Notes under the pieces: model-generated | The model's input: the letters and a program-made list of their open reading frames with translations, nothing else | What the model was told of the DNA's origin: nothing | Databases searched by the model: none | Position numbers and translations under genes: made by a program | Part shown: positions 16,300 to 26,107 of the stretch, in pieces | Layout of the letters: the number at the start of each line of letters is the position of its first letter | Numbering within the stretch: position 1 is the stretch's first letter | NCBI GenBank assembly: GCA_015493215.1 | Contig: WGDP01000041.1 | Span: 1-46,837, forward strand | DNA: 46,837 bases | Source of the DNA: Bacteroidales bacterium | GTDB taxonomy: Bacteria; Bacteroidota; Bacteroidia; Bacteroidales; F082 | Direction: 5' to 3'

Positions 16300-17784
16300 T
16301 TAATTTTTATTGGGGAACCATCCTCCGTTGGAGGTGTTTATACCATCGGCATTTTCAACACCGCCAAAGGTATAAAGCGGCATATTCATCACCATCAGCT
16401 CTTTAGCAGGTATGGGGAAATGCAGCGGGGTTCCGGGTTGCAGCATATTCCGGCGCCTCATATCGAAAAAGGCAATACCAAATCCGGTTTGAATTAACTC
16501 AATGTCGCGCTCGTAAAAAATAGCTTTTAAAAGGTTTTTGATATTGGTATTTGAACTAAGCGGTGGTAACAATCCACGTTGGGTACGACTGCCATTGTTG
16601 ACAATGTTTATGGCTTCGGCCAGGTTACCTAAACGGGCATTGGCTTCGGCTTTGATAAGGTCGTTTTCAGCTACTATAAAATCGTTGACCTCGCCAATAC
16701 GGGTTGAAATGGCATAGGGATAGCGGGTGTATTCGTAGTTTGAAAAATGGTAATATCCTCTTTCGGGTTTCATGTTGTTAACCGAGTTGTAGGTGAAATC
16801 GGTTTGCAGACGATGATCGTCCGATTGCGGTTTTGGCGGGTTATGGCCGTTGTCGGGGAAGCGCCATGGATAACGACTATCCATAAGATTAATTATCCGG
16901 CAATCGATACGTGCCCATCCCGGACGGACGGTGTAAATACGAAACCAGCTAATCCATGTGGTGTTATCCATGTAGGGCGACAAGGGGCGCTCAATGCCAT
17001 TGTTGGCGTAATTTAAAACGCGTCCCCAGTCGGTTTGGTCGTTTTCAGCTTTGTTGCGGGGCATGTAAACCAAAAAACGAGCGGCAAACGAGCTTGCCAA
17101 CTGAGCCAGCTCCGATGAAGAGTAACTTGACCCGTTAATCCAGTCATCGGGAACTGTAAAGGAGCTGCTATTGCAAATTTCAATACATTTATCCAGCGAC
17201 TTCAATGCCTCCTGAGTACCTTCCTGATAGGTTGATATAGGGATGTCGGTTTCAGGCGAATTTTCGTTAACAATAAAAACCTTGTCGTAAACCATACTCA
17301 GGTAGCCCATGGTAATACCGTGAACAAAATAGGTAAACGCTCTGGTTAAGTCGGTTTTGTCGGATCCGTTAATATCAATTTCCATTCCTTTGTTAAGTGC
17401 CTTTAAAACATTGGCGGTTTGATTAAGGGTGGCATACATATCGGAATAGTAGGTTTCAAAAATGTAGGCATAGGTATAGGAAGTTGTGTTGTTAAACGGA
17501 ATTCTCGGCTCCATGGAAAGATGATACATGCCGCTGTTGGCCCATGAGCAGGTTCCCTGATCGGCGGCAACCCACATGCCCATTCTTGGCGAAATGCTTG
17601 AGTTATTGGCCATAAACCAGTTGTAAAACGAACTTTTTGCTATGCTATATACGTTTCCCTGATCGGAAAAAACAATGTCTTTATTGGGTTTGTTTTTATA
17701 ATCCACATCCAACTCTTTTGTGCAAGAGGTAAATCCAACGGTAAACAAAAACAATGTTAATGCTATGATATATTTTATTTTCAT
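16300..17784 (-). CDS. SusD/RagB-family surface lipoprotein
   Basis: This 494-residue lipoprotein has signal MKIKYIIALTLFLFTVGFTSC (Cys21). The body is helical with the typical late SusD block (DFIVAENDLIKAEANARLGNLAEAI-type segment, then NLLKAIFYERDIELIQTGFG and FDMRRRNMLQPGTPLHFPIP). SusD proteins bind the ligand at the cell surface as the lid of the SusC channel. It starts 12 nt after the SusC stop. The neighbouring genes encode a secreted protease and an amide hydrolase and no glycoside hydrolase, so the ligand is more likely a peptide than a glycan, as known for RagAB; that is inference. Confidence 0.93.
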   Translation of the reverse strand: MKIKYIIALTLFLFTVGFTSCTKELDVDYKNKPNKDIVFSDQGNVYSIAKSSFYNWFMANNSSISPRMGMWVAADQGTCSWANSGMYHLSMEPRIPFNNTTSYTYAYIFETYYSDMYATLNQTANVLKALNKGMEIDINGSDKTDLTRAFTYFVHGITMGYLSMVYDKVFIVNENSPETDIPISTYQEGTQEALKSLDKCIEICNSSSFTVPDDWINGSSYSSSELAQLASSFAARFLVYMPRNKAENDQTDWGRVLNYANNGIERPLSPYMDNTTWISWFRIYTVRPGWARIDCRIINLMDSRYPWRFPDNGHNPPKPQSDDHRLQTDFTYNSVNNMKPERGYYHFSNYEYTRYPYAISTRIGEVNDFIVAENDLIKAEANARLGNLAEAINIVNNGSRTQRGLLPPLSSNTNIKNLLKAIFYERDIELIQTGFGIAFFDMRRRNMLQPGTPLHFPIPAKELMVMNMPLYTFGGVENADGINTSNGGWFPNKN

Positions 17785-17796
17785 GTTGAAATTGTT

Positions 17797-20700
17797 TTAA
17801 AAGTTTAATGTTAATGAACCTGTAATAACCCTGTAGTTGGGATAGCCGAAATTATCAACCGGATAGTTGGTCAGGTCGCTGCCCGAAGCCACTTCGGGGT
17901 CGTATCCTTTGTATTTGGTAAAGGTTAAAAGGTTGCGCGATTGAACCCCGATTTTGAACCCTTTGACAAAACCCAGTTTCAGATTTTTAAGCTGGTTACG
18001 GCTCAGGGAGTAGTAAAGCGAAAGCTCACGCAGCTTAACATAGGAACCGTCTTCGATGAAATAGGAGTTGATGCCCGTGCCATCGTAAAAGTTGTTGTAA
18101 TAGTTGATGGTTTTCTTTTCCGAATTTGGTTTGCCGTATTGATCGAACACCAAATCGCGTTGGTCGCGGAAGGTATATTGGCGGGTGTAGTTGTAAATAT
18201 CGCCACCTTTTTTCCATGAGAAAAGAAAATACAAGTCGAAGTTGTAAATTTTAAACGAGTTACCCAGCGACAGGTTAAAGTCGGGATTTCCATCACCAAT
18301 TTGTACTTTGTCGCCCAACCCGTCGCCATCGAGGTCAACTTTAATGGCCAGCTCGTCAGTGGTACTCTGGCTGCCTTTGGGGACTACATATCCGTCGGAG
18401 TTCACCTCGTAATCATCAATGGTTTTTCCTTCGGGAAGTTGTTTTGCCATCTGATCGAGGGTTCGCACCCAGTCGTAACCGTACATAATGCCAAAGGTTT
18501 CGCCGCTTTTAATGTAAAAGGCATGTCGCGGGCCGGTGGTATATTCGGGGATATCGATGCTAATCACTTTTTGTCTGATGCGGTCGAAATTGATGTTCAT
18601 GTTCCAGCTAAAGTGTTTTGCTGAAAAAAAGCGTCCGTTTAAGGAGGCTTCCCACACCTTTGCACCCATTGTTCCTACATTTTGCCATTGGTTGGGGAAA
18701 CCCAAATGCGAAGGCAATGGTGCCAGCGCGAAGGCGCCGTCGGTTACCGATTGCGAGTAGGTTCCTTCAAACGAAAAGATGCTCAAAAAGTCAACGTTTA
18801 ATCCTATTTCTATTTCAGTGGTTTCGGAAGGCCTCAAATCTTTATTGCCGAGGTTTCCCGGAATAACGTTTCCATTGGTAACATTGTAGGTTTCGTATTG
18901 ATACGAAAATCCCGGGCGCTGCCCGGAGGTTCCGATGGAAGCTCGTACTTTTAACTCATCAATTCCATTAATGGTGACGTCCTCACTAATGCGGTAACCC
19001 AACGAAAACCGGTAATAGGGATTCCAGCGTACGTTTGGCCCGAAAAGAGACGAAGCATCGTAGCGGAAAAGTGCCGAAACCAGATATTTATCTTTGTAAT
19101 CGGCATCTAAAATACCAAAGTAGTTGATGGCTACAATTTTGCCTTCGTACGAATCCATGCTTGCTTTGGTGGGGTCGGTATTACCCAGTTGCGGAACACC
19201 GGTTACCACAAAATCTTTTCCCAAAACCCAATAATCGTTGTAAGAAGAGCTTTCGTACAGATAGCTAAGCTTTAGCTTTGCGGTAAAGTCGCCAAACTGT
19301 TTGTTAAGGTTTGCCGTAAACTGAAAGTTGTTGTTCATTTCGGCATAGTTGCTTTTATAAAGCGAACCCCCGATGGTTTGACCGTTTCCGGCGAGGTATC
19401 CTTTGGGGGTATAGGTGTTCCAATATTTGCTACGAAATTCATAAGTATATTTTGCATTCACCGAAATCCATGTAAAGGGATTCCAGGTACCGATAACGTT
19501 GCCTATCAAACTGGTTCTTTTAGCCAGTTTATCCCTGTAGTATAACGGATAGAGTGGGTTTTCGGCCACGCTCCAGGGGTCCGGTAAAATTTTGTAAGGC
19601 GTTCCATCATCGTTGGGAGCTTCCAAATCCACATCAGGCGAAACAAAAAGTAAATCGTTGAACGATTTGTAAGAGCCGGGATTGTTGGATTTGGTAAATA
19701 TCATCAGGTTTGATGTGGAGAGTTTTAATTTAGGCGACAGATGATAATCGAGGTTTACCCGTAAGTTGTTACGGGTATATCCACCCGTTGAAAACACAAT
19801 GCCCTGCTGGCGGTTACGCTCGTAAGAAATTAAAAAGTTAACTCCTTTTTTACTTCCGGCAGCCGAAAGGTAGTTGTTGGTATAAACTCCGTTGTGAAAG
19901 AATTTTTTTTGATGGTCGATAAGCCGGGCGTAAGGCTGGTCGGCCCAGGCACTGTCGGTTACTTTCCTGTTTCCTATTAAAATATTACCGAGCGAATCGT
20001 ACAATACTCCTTTGTATTTTGTGTAATCGGTATGCTCTTCCCAGTCGTCGGCCAGCTTATACGGATGGTGGGTGGCCTGTTGAATATAATGGGGAATTTG
20101 CTGAATACCATATTCGGTTCTAAAGGTAAAGCTGGTTTTATTGTCTGTATTTTTACCGCGTTTGGTGGTAATTACAATTACGCCGTTCCCTGCCCGCGAA
20201 CCGTACAGAGCAGCAGCGGCCGCGCCTTTTACAACTTCCAGCGATTCGATGTCGTTAACATTAATGTCGGCGAGGTTTGTGTTCGTAATAATACCGTCCA
20301 GAACAATCATGGGAGCCTGATTTCCCAACAGCGATGTGGAGCCTCTCAGCCTGATGGCGGCTCCCGAGCCGGGGAGGCCTCCTGCCTGAACTACCGTAAC
20401 ACCGGCTACTTTGCCTTGCAGTGCCTGTACCGTTGATGGTGCCGGGCCACTGTTTAATTTATCATCACCTACTTTGGTAACACTGATGGTCAGGTTTTTT
20501 TTGGGAGTATTGGCTGCCACTCCGGCCACAATTACCTCGTCCAAACCAAAGGCATCCTCTTTCATCGAAACATCAATTTTTGACTTGTTGCCAATTTTAA
20601 CTGTTTCGGTACGCATACCCATAAACGAAAACTCCAGCACTTTATCGTTATCGCCAACGGTTATTTGATAATGGCCATCCAAATCGGTTATGGTACCGTT

Positions 20701-21165
20701 GGTGGTTCCTTTTACCAAAACAGTAGCCCCTGTAATGGGCGTGTTATCAGACTGAAATGTAACCATTCCGCTGATAACACGTCCCTGATGCTGTTTTTGC
20801 TTTATGGTATCATCAACAGCCGGGGTTGCGTTTTTAACCGGTGAAGCACTTATTACATAATAATCGCTTCGCAGTTTACGATATTTTAAGTCGGTGCCTT
20901 TAACCAGTAAATCAAGTGCCTTTTCGATGGAAGGGCTGTTGATTATTTTTTCCGATGATTCAACTTTTACAGTTTCGGAAGCCTGCACATCAATGGTAAT
21001 GGATACATCAAACTGATTTTCGAGGCTGCTTACCACCTTTTGAAGTGTTTCAGCCTGACTGTTTGGTTGTTGTGCCGGAAATCCTAAACCTGTTTTTGGA
21101 AAAACGGTTAAAAATAAAGACAAAAAAATGGCCGTAAACGCAAGTGTAACAACTTTTGTTTTCAT
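17797..21165 (-). CDS. SusC/RagA-family TonB-dependent transporter with STN domain
   Basis: This 1122-residue outer-membrane importer starts with a signal peptide. Then come an STN domain (about 40-105: LQKVVSSLENQFDVSITIDV, ALDLLVKGTDLKYR), a carboxypeptidase-regulatory-like domain (about 130-210: VISGMVTFQSDNTPITGATV), the plug (about 225-335) with the SusC signature (SLEVVKGAAAAALYGSRAGN-GVIVITTKRG), and a beta-barrel ending in TGSLTLNF. The STN domain is the part that talks to FecR anti-sigma factors, and FecR is the gene just upstream (25-nt gap). This pump is therefore expected both to import its ligand and to signal its presence to an ECF sigma factor. SusD follows after 12 nt. Confidence 0.95.
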   Translation of the reverse strand: MKTKVVTLAFTAIFLSLFLTVFPKTGLGFPAQQPNSQAETLQKVVSSLENQFDVSITIDVQASETVKVESSEKIINSPSIEKALDLLVKGTDLKYRKLRSDYYVISASPVKNATPAVDDTIKQKQHQGRVISGMVTFQSDNTPITGATVLVKGTTNGTITDLDGHYQITVGDNDKVLEFSFMGMRTETVKIGNKSKIDVSMKEDAFGLDEVIVAGVAANTPKKNLTISVTKVGDDKLNSGPAPSTVQALQGKVAGVTVVQAGGLPGSGAAIRLRGSTSLLGNQAPMIVLDGIITNTNLADINVNDIESLEVVKGAAAAALYGSRAGNGVIVITTKRGKNTDNKTSFTFRTEYGIQQIPHYIQQATHHPYKLADDWEEHTDYTKYKGVLYDSLGNILIGNRKVTDSAWADQPYARLIDHQKKFFHNGVYTNNYLSAAGSKKGVNFLISYERNRQQGIVFSTGGYTRNNLRVNLDYHLSPKLKLSTSNLMIFTKSNNPGSYKSFNDLLFVSPDVDLEAPNDDGTPYKILPDPWSVAENPLYPLYYRDKLAKRTSLIGNVIGTWNPFTWISVNAKYTYEFRSKYWNTYTPKGYLAGNGQTIGGSLYKSNYAEMNNNFQFTANLNKQFGDFTAKLKLSYLYESSSYNDYWVLGKDFVVTGVPQLGNTDPTKASMDSYEGKIVAINYFGILDADYKDKYLVSALFRYDASSLFGPNVRWNPYYRFSLGYRISEDVTINGIDELKVRASIGTSGQRPGFSYQYETYNVTNGNVIPGNLGNKDLRPSETTEIEIGLNVDFLSIFSFEGTYSQSVTDGAFALAPLPSHLGFPNQWQNVGTMGAKVWEASLNGRFFSAKHFSWNMNINFDRIRQKVISIDIPEYTTGPRHAFYIKSGETFGIMYGYDWVRTLDQMAKQLPEGKTIDDYEVNSDGYVVPKGSQSTTDELAIKVDLDGDGLGDKVQIGDGNPDFNLSLGNSFKIYNFDLYFLFSWKKGGDIYNYTRQYTFRDQRDLVFDQYGKPNSEKKTINYYNNFYDGTGINSYFIEDGSYVKLRELSLYYSLSRNQLKNLKLGFVKGFKIGVQSRNLLTFTKYKGYDPEVASGSDLTNYPVDNFGYPNYRVITGSLTLNF

Positions 21166-21190
21166 ATTGCTTTATTGGTAAGTGAATAAT

Positions 21191-22117
21191 TTAATTTGAT
21201 TCAATATTTGTTTGAAGAATTTGTGATAACGCCTTTATTATCAACTCCTCATCGTCGGTGGGTGCCGAGCCGAAAAGTTTCCGGTTTAGCATTGATTTAT
21301 CGGTAATGTTAACTTCAACACCGTAGCTGTCGTCGAGAAACTGAACCACCTCTTTAACGGTACAATTGTTAAAGTGCACCTTGTTTGCTTTCCATGAAGC
21401 GTAGAGCGAAGGATTTATCCGGTTATGAAATAGTTCTCCTTTTTTATCAATAATAACCTGCTCGCCGGGTTTGGTGATAACAAATTTACGTTTTGAAATT
21501 TCTGATTCAACCCTGACTTTTCCTTCGGTAAGAAAAACCTGCGTATGACTGTTGAGTTCGTTAACGGTAAACCGCGTACCAAGAACAGTAACTGTTATTT
21601 CGCCGGCATATACATTAAAGGGGTGAGCGGCATCTTTGGTAACATGAAAAAAGGCTCTTCCACTCATGTTTACTTTACGCTTAAAGCTTCCCCATAAATT
21701 TGTTTCGTAACTCAGGGTGGCATTTTTATCAAGGATAACCTGCGTTCCATCGGGAAGGGTAACTGTTTTTAATTGAGCGGTACTGTTTTCAATATTTACC
21801 GGCTGTATGCGTACCGAAAAATAGTAGGCGGCACCAACCAATAGCAGCCCTGTAAAAAGAGCAGCAACTTTTAGCCAGATGTTCAGATTACGGGTTTTAA
21901 CTGATTGGCCTTCAGTGTTAATGGCTTCCAGCATTTTTTGTTTGGCTTTTTTGGTGTCAAACTTTTTGGTTTCAAAAACCGTTTGATGAAAAGCCTTTTC
22001 CCAGGCGGCAAATTCGGCAGCGTGGTGCTTACGAAATGTTTCTGCCTGCACTATCTCTTCGGCAGATGCTTCACCTGCAAAATAGTTGGCCAGTATATTT
22101 TCGATGGGTGTTTTCAC
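21191..22117 (-). CDS. FecR-family anti-sigma factor
   Basis: This 308-residue inner-membrane regulator has an N-terminal cytoplasmic sigma-binding part (about 1-80), one transmembrane helix (about 84-104, LKVAALFTGLLLVGAAYYFSV), a periplasmic FecR domain (about 120-215; LPDGTQVILDKNATLSYETN, RAFFHVTKDAAHPFNVYAGE) and a C-terminal DUF4974-like domain (VHFNNCTVKEVVQFLDDSYG). The start is GTG at 22117, 4 nt after the stop of the C10 protease gene. It probably relays ligand binding by the SusC STN domain to an ECF sigma factor. No sigma gene is adjacent; the only one in the window is at 13019-13579. Confidence 0.92.
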   Translation of the reverse strand: MKTPIENILANYFAGEASAEEIVQAETFRKHHAAEFAAWEKAFHQTVFETKKFDTKKAKQKMLEAINTEGQSVKTRNLNIWLKVAALFTGLLLVGAAYYFSVRIQPVNIENSTAQLKTVTLPDGTQVILDKNATLSYETNLWGSFKRKVNMSGRAFFHVTKDAAHPFNVYAGEITVTVLGTRFTVNELNSHTQVFLTEGKVRVESEISKRKFVITKPGEQVIIDKKGELFHNRINPSLYASWKANKVHFNNCTVKEVVQFLDDSYGVEVNITDKSMLNRKLFGSAPTDDEELIIKALSQILQTNIESN

Positions 22118-22121
22118 AGTG

Positions 22122-23753
22122 CTAATTTTTAATGGTTTTAACAGTAAATGAATGGTTGTTGCCGGTAACGCGGATAAAGTACAACCCCTTATTCCAGCTA
22201 TCGGTGTTAAACCTGATTTGTTTTTCAGAGGTAACCACTCTGTTTTCTATTTGTTTTCCGGTGAGGTTGAAAACTGTTATCCGGGTATCTTTTTCAGTAA
22301 CAGCGTTAAATGCCAGGGTCAACTCATTGTTAAATGGGTTTGGAAAAACGGTTAACTGCCTCAAAGGGTTGTCGGCAATGCCAACATACTTGCGTTTAAG
22401 GGGTACTTCGGTGCTCCAGCTGTTTTGATACCATTTTCCGTTGGTTTTTGCACGCACCCTGAATTTATACTCTTTTTCAGGGTCAACCACCAAATGAATG
22501 GAGGTGTCGGTGGAGGCATCGGACATGGTAACCCAACTGCCGTTGTTTACACTTTTTTGTACCTGAAACGCTTGTGCTTCGGCTTTTTCGGGGTAGCTCC
22601 ATTTTAAATCGAACTCAATGGAATCGGACCAAATCTCAGGTTCTTCAATCATTGGTTCGGGAATGATGTTCATGGCTCCTCCCACAATGGAGGTGTAGCT
22701 GCCGGCATTGAAGCTCCCACGTATTTTATACCATCCGTTGGAAGCGCCCCACCAGCCCATGTTAAGGTGATAAAAAGTTCCGTCGTCGTCAATTTTAAGT
22801 CCGTCGCAAACCACCGAATGTCCGCCACCCGAATTGTTTTCAACGGCCAGCACCACTGGTTTTTTGTAAACCATGTTGCTGTCGAGCAGCGACCAAAATG
22901 TGGAAGAGCTGCGGGAGCGATACAAGGCTGTAAACCTGAAATGTTGAGCCAGCGCACCCGGTATCCGGTTTACATTGGAAGTGGAGCCGTTGCTTTCAAA
23001 ATCCATTCGCAACGAAACGGCACAATGGTAAACAATTTCTCCGGCAGCTTCACGCTGTTCGATGGTCGAATATTTTGCGCGGTATCTTTCCAGCGCTAAC
23101 GGCCACGCATACTGAGTAGTATCGTAATCTACCGTGTAGGTTCCCCTGCTGCTTCCCGAGTTATCGGTATATGTATAGGTTCCAACTCCTTTGGGCGGCC
23201 ATGTGTAATGATGCAAAATGGTAGCCTGCGAAACGGCAACACATCCGGCGGCATAATGGTTTGGTGTAAACAGATTGGTAACATTTATTAAACGTCCTTC
23301 GGCATCATGGCAATTAACCTGACCCCACATGGTGTGAACATAAGGGCCGTAAATAACTGCTGTTTGCCTACCAATAGTGTTCTCGCCAATCCGGTTCAGG
23401 TCGTTGTAGGCAATCTCTTTTAACAGTGAAAAACCAATTTCTTTTTTAAACGAATCGTTAAGAGCAAAATTACTTTCAAACGAATAGGCTAACACGGGAC
23501 TTTGCTCATTAACCGATGAAACAACCACAAAGCCCTGCGGTTTCAACGAAAACAGGTAAACGCTCTCGGGGGCATTGTTAGGGTTAAAAAGCACCTGCTG
23601 CTTTACAACAGAATAAGTTTCGCCTTTTTGAGCTGTAATAAACTGTTGCGCAATTGTTTCAGCACGGTTGCGGCCAATGTTTTGTGCCGATATGTTAAAA
23701 TGAACTCCCGAAAGAATTAAAAGAAAAAGAAATATGTTTTTTACTGTTTTCAT
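22122..23753 (-). CDS. T9SS-secreted C10 (streptopain-like) cysteine protease
   Basis: This protein has 543 residues from ATG 23753; the ORF track adds one TTG codon. A signal peptide (MKTVKNIFLFLLILSGVHFN) is followed by a Spi-like pro-domain (about 25-130; AETIAQQFITAQKG, GFVVVSSVNEQSPVLAYS). The catalytic domain has Cys171 in HYAAGCVAVSQATILHHY and His312 in GGGHSVVCDGL, with a later WGGASNGWYKI loop. These are the C10 features. Then come a fibronectin-III-like segment (about 385-460) and a T9SS sorting domain (VFPNPFNNELTLAFN...GLYFIRV). It is made as a zymogen and exported to the cell surface. It heads the operon with FecR, SusC, SusD and the Ntn hydrolase, so it likely supplies peptides to the SusCD pump. 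Confidence 0.93.
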   Translation of the reverse strand: MKTVKNIFLFLLILSGVHFNISAQNIGRNRAETIAQQFITAQKGETYSVVKQQVLFNPNNAPESVYLFSLKPQGFVVVSSVNEQSPVLAYSFESNFALNDSFKKEIGFSLLKEIAYNDLNRIGENTIGRQTAVIYGPYVHTMWGQVNCHDAEGRLINVTNLFTPNHYAAGCVAVSQATILHHYTWPPKGVGTYTYTDNSGSSRGTYTVDYDTTQYAWPLALERYRAKYSTIEQREAAGEIVYHCAVSLRMDFESNGSTSNVNRIPGALAQHFRFTALYRSRSSSTFWSLLDSNMVYKKPVVLAVENNSGGGHSVVCDGLKIDDDGTFYHLNMGWWGASNGWYKIRGSFNAGSYTSIVGGAMNIIPEPMIEEPEIWSDSIEFDLKWSYPEKAEAQAFQVQKSVNNGSWVTMSDASTDTSIHLVVDPEKEYKFRVRAKTNGKWYQNSWSTEVPLKRKYVGIADNPLRQLTVFPNPFNNELTLAFNAVTEKDTRITVFNLTGKQIENRVVTSEKQIRFNTDSWNKGLYFIRVTGNNHSFTVKTIKN

Positions 23754-23770
23754 CAAAAGATTTTAAAATT

Positions 23771-23821
23771 GAAGTTGTTTAATGTTGCTTTAAAAAAATA
23801 AAAGTAACATTAAACAACTTC
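23771..23821 (-). terminator. Long AT-rich hairpin between gene ends
   Basis: GAAGTTGTTTAATGTTGC (23771-23788) pairs with GTAACATTAAACAACTTC (23804-23821) over 18 bp with one mismatch; the loop is A/T only. It lies 10 nt past the stop of the minus-strand two-module gene and just upstream of the protease operon. A terminator is likely, but there is no clean U-run, so an operator or attenuator for the operon is also possible. Confidence 0.55.
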
Positions 23822-23830
23822 GTAATACAA

Positions 23831-25897
23831 TTATTTAAAAATAACTTTTCCGGTGAAGGGTTTGTTATTAACTTTCAAAGTATAAAAATATACTCCGGTG
23901 CTGAGGTTTAAATTTGATTTTGATATTTGAGTCGTGTGGCTACCTGCAATCTGACTGCCGAGATTTTGGCTGAAAACCAATTTTCCGGTTACATCAATAA
24001 CCTGAAGCTGAACATCAGCATTGTTATTGAGGGTATAGTTAATGTTTACCAGATTTGTTGCAGGGTTGGGATATACGTTAACCATTGTACTGTTGGCAGG
24101 GGTTTCGTCAATGCCGGTATTGTTTTTAAACCAGGTTAATACCTCATCAAAAATGGTTTCGGTATTTTCTCTTGTGTCGATACGGGCGGTTTCGAAAGCC
24201 CATGTCATAACGTAACCTGCACCGGTTTTGTTAACAAGGCCACAAGTTTTTCCATACAAAGGGTAACCGTCAGGCCCCATGTTGTACATGGCTGTTGCAT
24301 TAGGGGCAATGTCAAAGGCATCTGCATACCAAAGTCCTTCGGCATACACCCAATGAACGGGTGTGAATGTTACAATGCCATTTCCGGGAGCAGCATCTAA
24401 CTGTAACAGGTTAATTTCATCATCATCTACATGAGACTGGCCAACGTAAGTTTTAATTCCCATATAATCGTAAATAAACTGTCCTGATGAAAAGTCAATG
24501 GGAGCGGCCACAACATCATACATAAAATCAAGCCCTTGCAGCCAAACATCACCGCCATTGTCGATGTACTGAATGAGGCTTTGGTTAAATTTATAATTAT
24601 TGGTATCGCTCACATCCCACAGGTTAAGGTTTGCGCCGTCATCACCGGTGTACCAGATTACCAATTGATATTTACTTAGTGTTATGAAATCGGGAGCTTT
24701 ACCGGTTTCAACGGCGTTATAAATATCGTAAGTATATCCTAAATCCATTAGCGTTGTGTCGATAACAAGATAACGATCAAGGCCTATGGGGTTGGCATTA
24801 TCGTTAACCAGAAGAATATTGTAAAGTCCGGGGGTTACACCTTGGTTTGAGATGGTTATCTCCGTTGAATCGGTAATTCCTGAGCCGTCGGCGGCGGTGG
24901 CTTTAACCCAAACCGTTCCGTTTCCGATACCTGATCCGGCAGCTGTTAACAGCCCTTCGCCATCAATGGTTGCGTAAGCGGTTCCGGGTGTAACCGACCA
25001 CAATACAGCTTTGTTTGAAGCATCTTCGGGTAATATGTCGGCAACCATTTGAAGGGTTCCTTCGTTTTCGGTGATGGTGTTGACATCATTTTCACCGTGT
25101 ACATTAATGTTTTCAACATAAATAATGGTTCCCGAGCCAAACTGGTCAAAATAATCAAGGCCTTCTTTAAAAAACTCGGTGGTATTGGGAGTGGTGTCAA
25201 TACGGGCGGTTTCAAAGGTACAAGTTAGCACTTTGCCATCTCCTTTTTCGTTGTAAATTACCGAATAATAATCGTAAAAATCATATCCTTCGGGACCCAT
25301 ACGATAAACAGGAGTAGCTGTTGCGGTGGTGGTAAGGGCATCAACATAATACATATATTCGTAGGCAAATTTAATAGTGCTCATGGTAAAGATACCGTTA
25401 TCGGGCATCACATCCAGTTCCGCAACGCCATCTGAATAGAGTCCGTCATCAATGTGCGACTGGGCATAATATTGTGCGATACCAAAATAGTCGTACATCA
25501 TATCACCTGAAACAAAATCCAATGGTACCTCTTTGTAACGGTCGTGTAGAAAATCGAGTCCCTGCAACCAAAACATGCCGCCATTATCAATATATTGTTT
25601 TATTGATTCATTGTCAGTGTCATCACCATTCCAAAAGTGTAGGCCGGCACCATCGTTTCCGGTGTACCACATAACGAGGTCAAATCCCTGCATCAGGGTT
25701 AACGATGGGGAGCTGCCTTCCGATGCGGCATCATAAAAGGTATATTCATACCCGGCATCGGTAATGGCCTGTTTGATAACATCAACCCTGTCGGGGGCAT
25801 AACCATTGTCGTTAACCAATAAAATACTCAGGCTGTATGCATGAACAGAAATCAGCATAAAAGCAGCCAATGCAATAAAAGTGAAAAATTTCTTCAT
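23831..25897 (-). CDS. T9SS-secreted protein with two copies of a ~340-aa module
   Basis: I start at MKKFFTFIALAAFMLISVHA (25897, 688 aa); the 21 residues added in the ORF track precede the signal peptide. The protein has two copies of a module starting with ILLVNDN (about residues 26 and 361). Each runs through a (V/I)(I/M)WYTG(N/D)DGA...LxxWD/NG, QYIDNGG-x-x-WLQGLDF, YDYxGI, GPxGY and FETARIDT. Between them is a bacterial Ig-like (Big_2) linker ([36 protein letters not shown]). A T9SS domain (VYPNPATNLVNINY) ends it. The module looks like a flavodoxin/ThuA-like alpha-beta domain, as often found in secreted Bacteroidota proteins; no catalytic set is evident. It is a paralogue of the next gene. 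Confidence 0.88.
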   Translation of the reverse strand: MKKFFTFIALAAFMLISVHAYSLSILLVNDNGYAPDRVDVIKQAITDAGYEYTFYDAASEGSSPSLTLMQGFDLVMWYTGNDGAGLHFWNGDDTDNESIKQYIDNGGMFWLQGLDFLHDRYKEVPLDFVSGDMMYDYFGIAQYYAQSHIDDGLYSDGVAELDVMPDNGIFTMSTIKFAYEYMYYVDALTTTATATPVYRMGPEGYDFYDYYSVIYNEKGDGKVLTCTFETARIDTTPNTTEFFKEGLDYFDQFGSGTIIYVENINVHGENDVNTITENEGTLQMVADILPEDASNKAVLWSVTPGTAYATIDGEGLLTAAGSGIGNGTVWVKATAADGSGITDSTEITISNQGVTPGLYNILLVNDNANPIGLDRYLVIDTTLMDLGYTYDIYNAVETGKAPDFITLSKYQLVIWYTGDDGANLNLWDVSDTNNYKFNQSLIQYIDNGGDVWLQGLDFMYDVVAAPIDFSSGQFIYDYMGIKTYVGQSHVDDDEINLLQLDAAPGNGIVTFTPVHWVYAEGLWYADAFDIAPNATAMYNMGPDGYPLYGKTCGLVNKTGAGYVMTWAFETARIDTRENTETIFDEVLTWFKNNTGIDETPANSTMVNVYPNPATNLVNINYTLNNNADVQLQVIDVTGKLVFSQNLGSQIAGSHTTQISKSNLNLSTGVYFYTLKVNNKPFTGKVIFK

Positions 25898-26037
25898 AAT
25901 CTTTTTGTTTAAGTTTAATTCAATAATCCTTGCGGTATCCTTTTTAACTATAGACGCCAAAATAGCACCTCAACCCTTACAAACATTACAAAAACATTTG
26001 AGTAAAATTTTAATTTTACGGTAAACTGTCAATAAAC

Positions 26038-26077
26038 AAAAAAAAATCGGGGATGCAAAAATAATTACTTCCCCGAT
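26038..26077 (-). terminator. Rho-independent terminator of the five-module gene
   Basis: On the minus strand ATCGGGGA and TCCCCGAT form an 8-bp GC-rich stem with a 16-nt loop, followed by nine T. It starts 30 nt past the stop of the 1699-residue gene. It separates that gene from its two-module paralogue, so the two are probably transcribed separately. Confidence 0.85.
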
Positions 26078-26107
26078 AGTTAAAAAGCCGGTTAATGATA
26101 AACGGGC

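Noticed and set aside
25898-25960. 21 residues before the signal peptide of the two-module protein
   Set aside because: A charged stretch before MKKFFTF would place the signal peptide inside; the ATG at 25897 is better.
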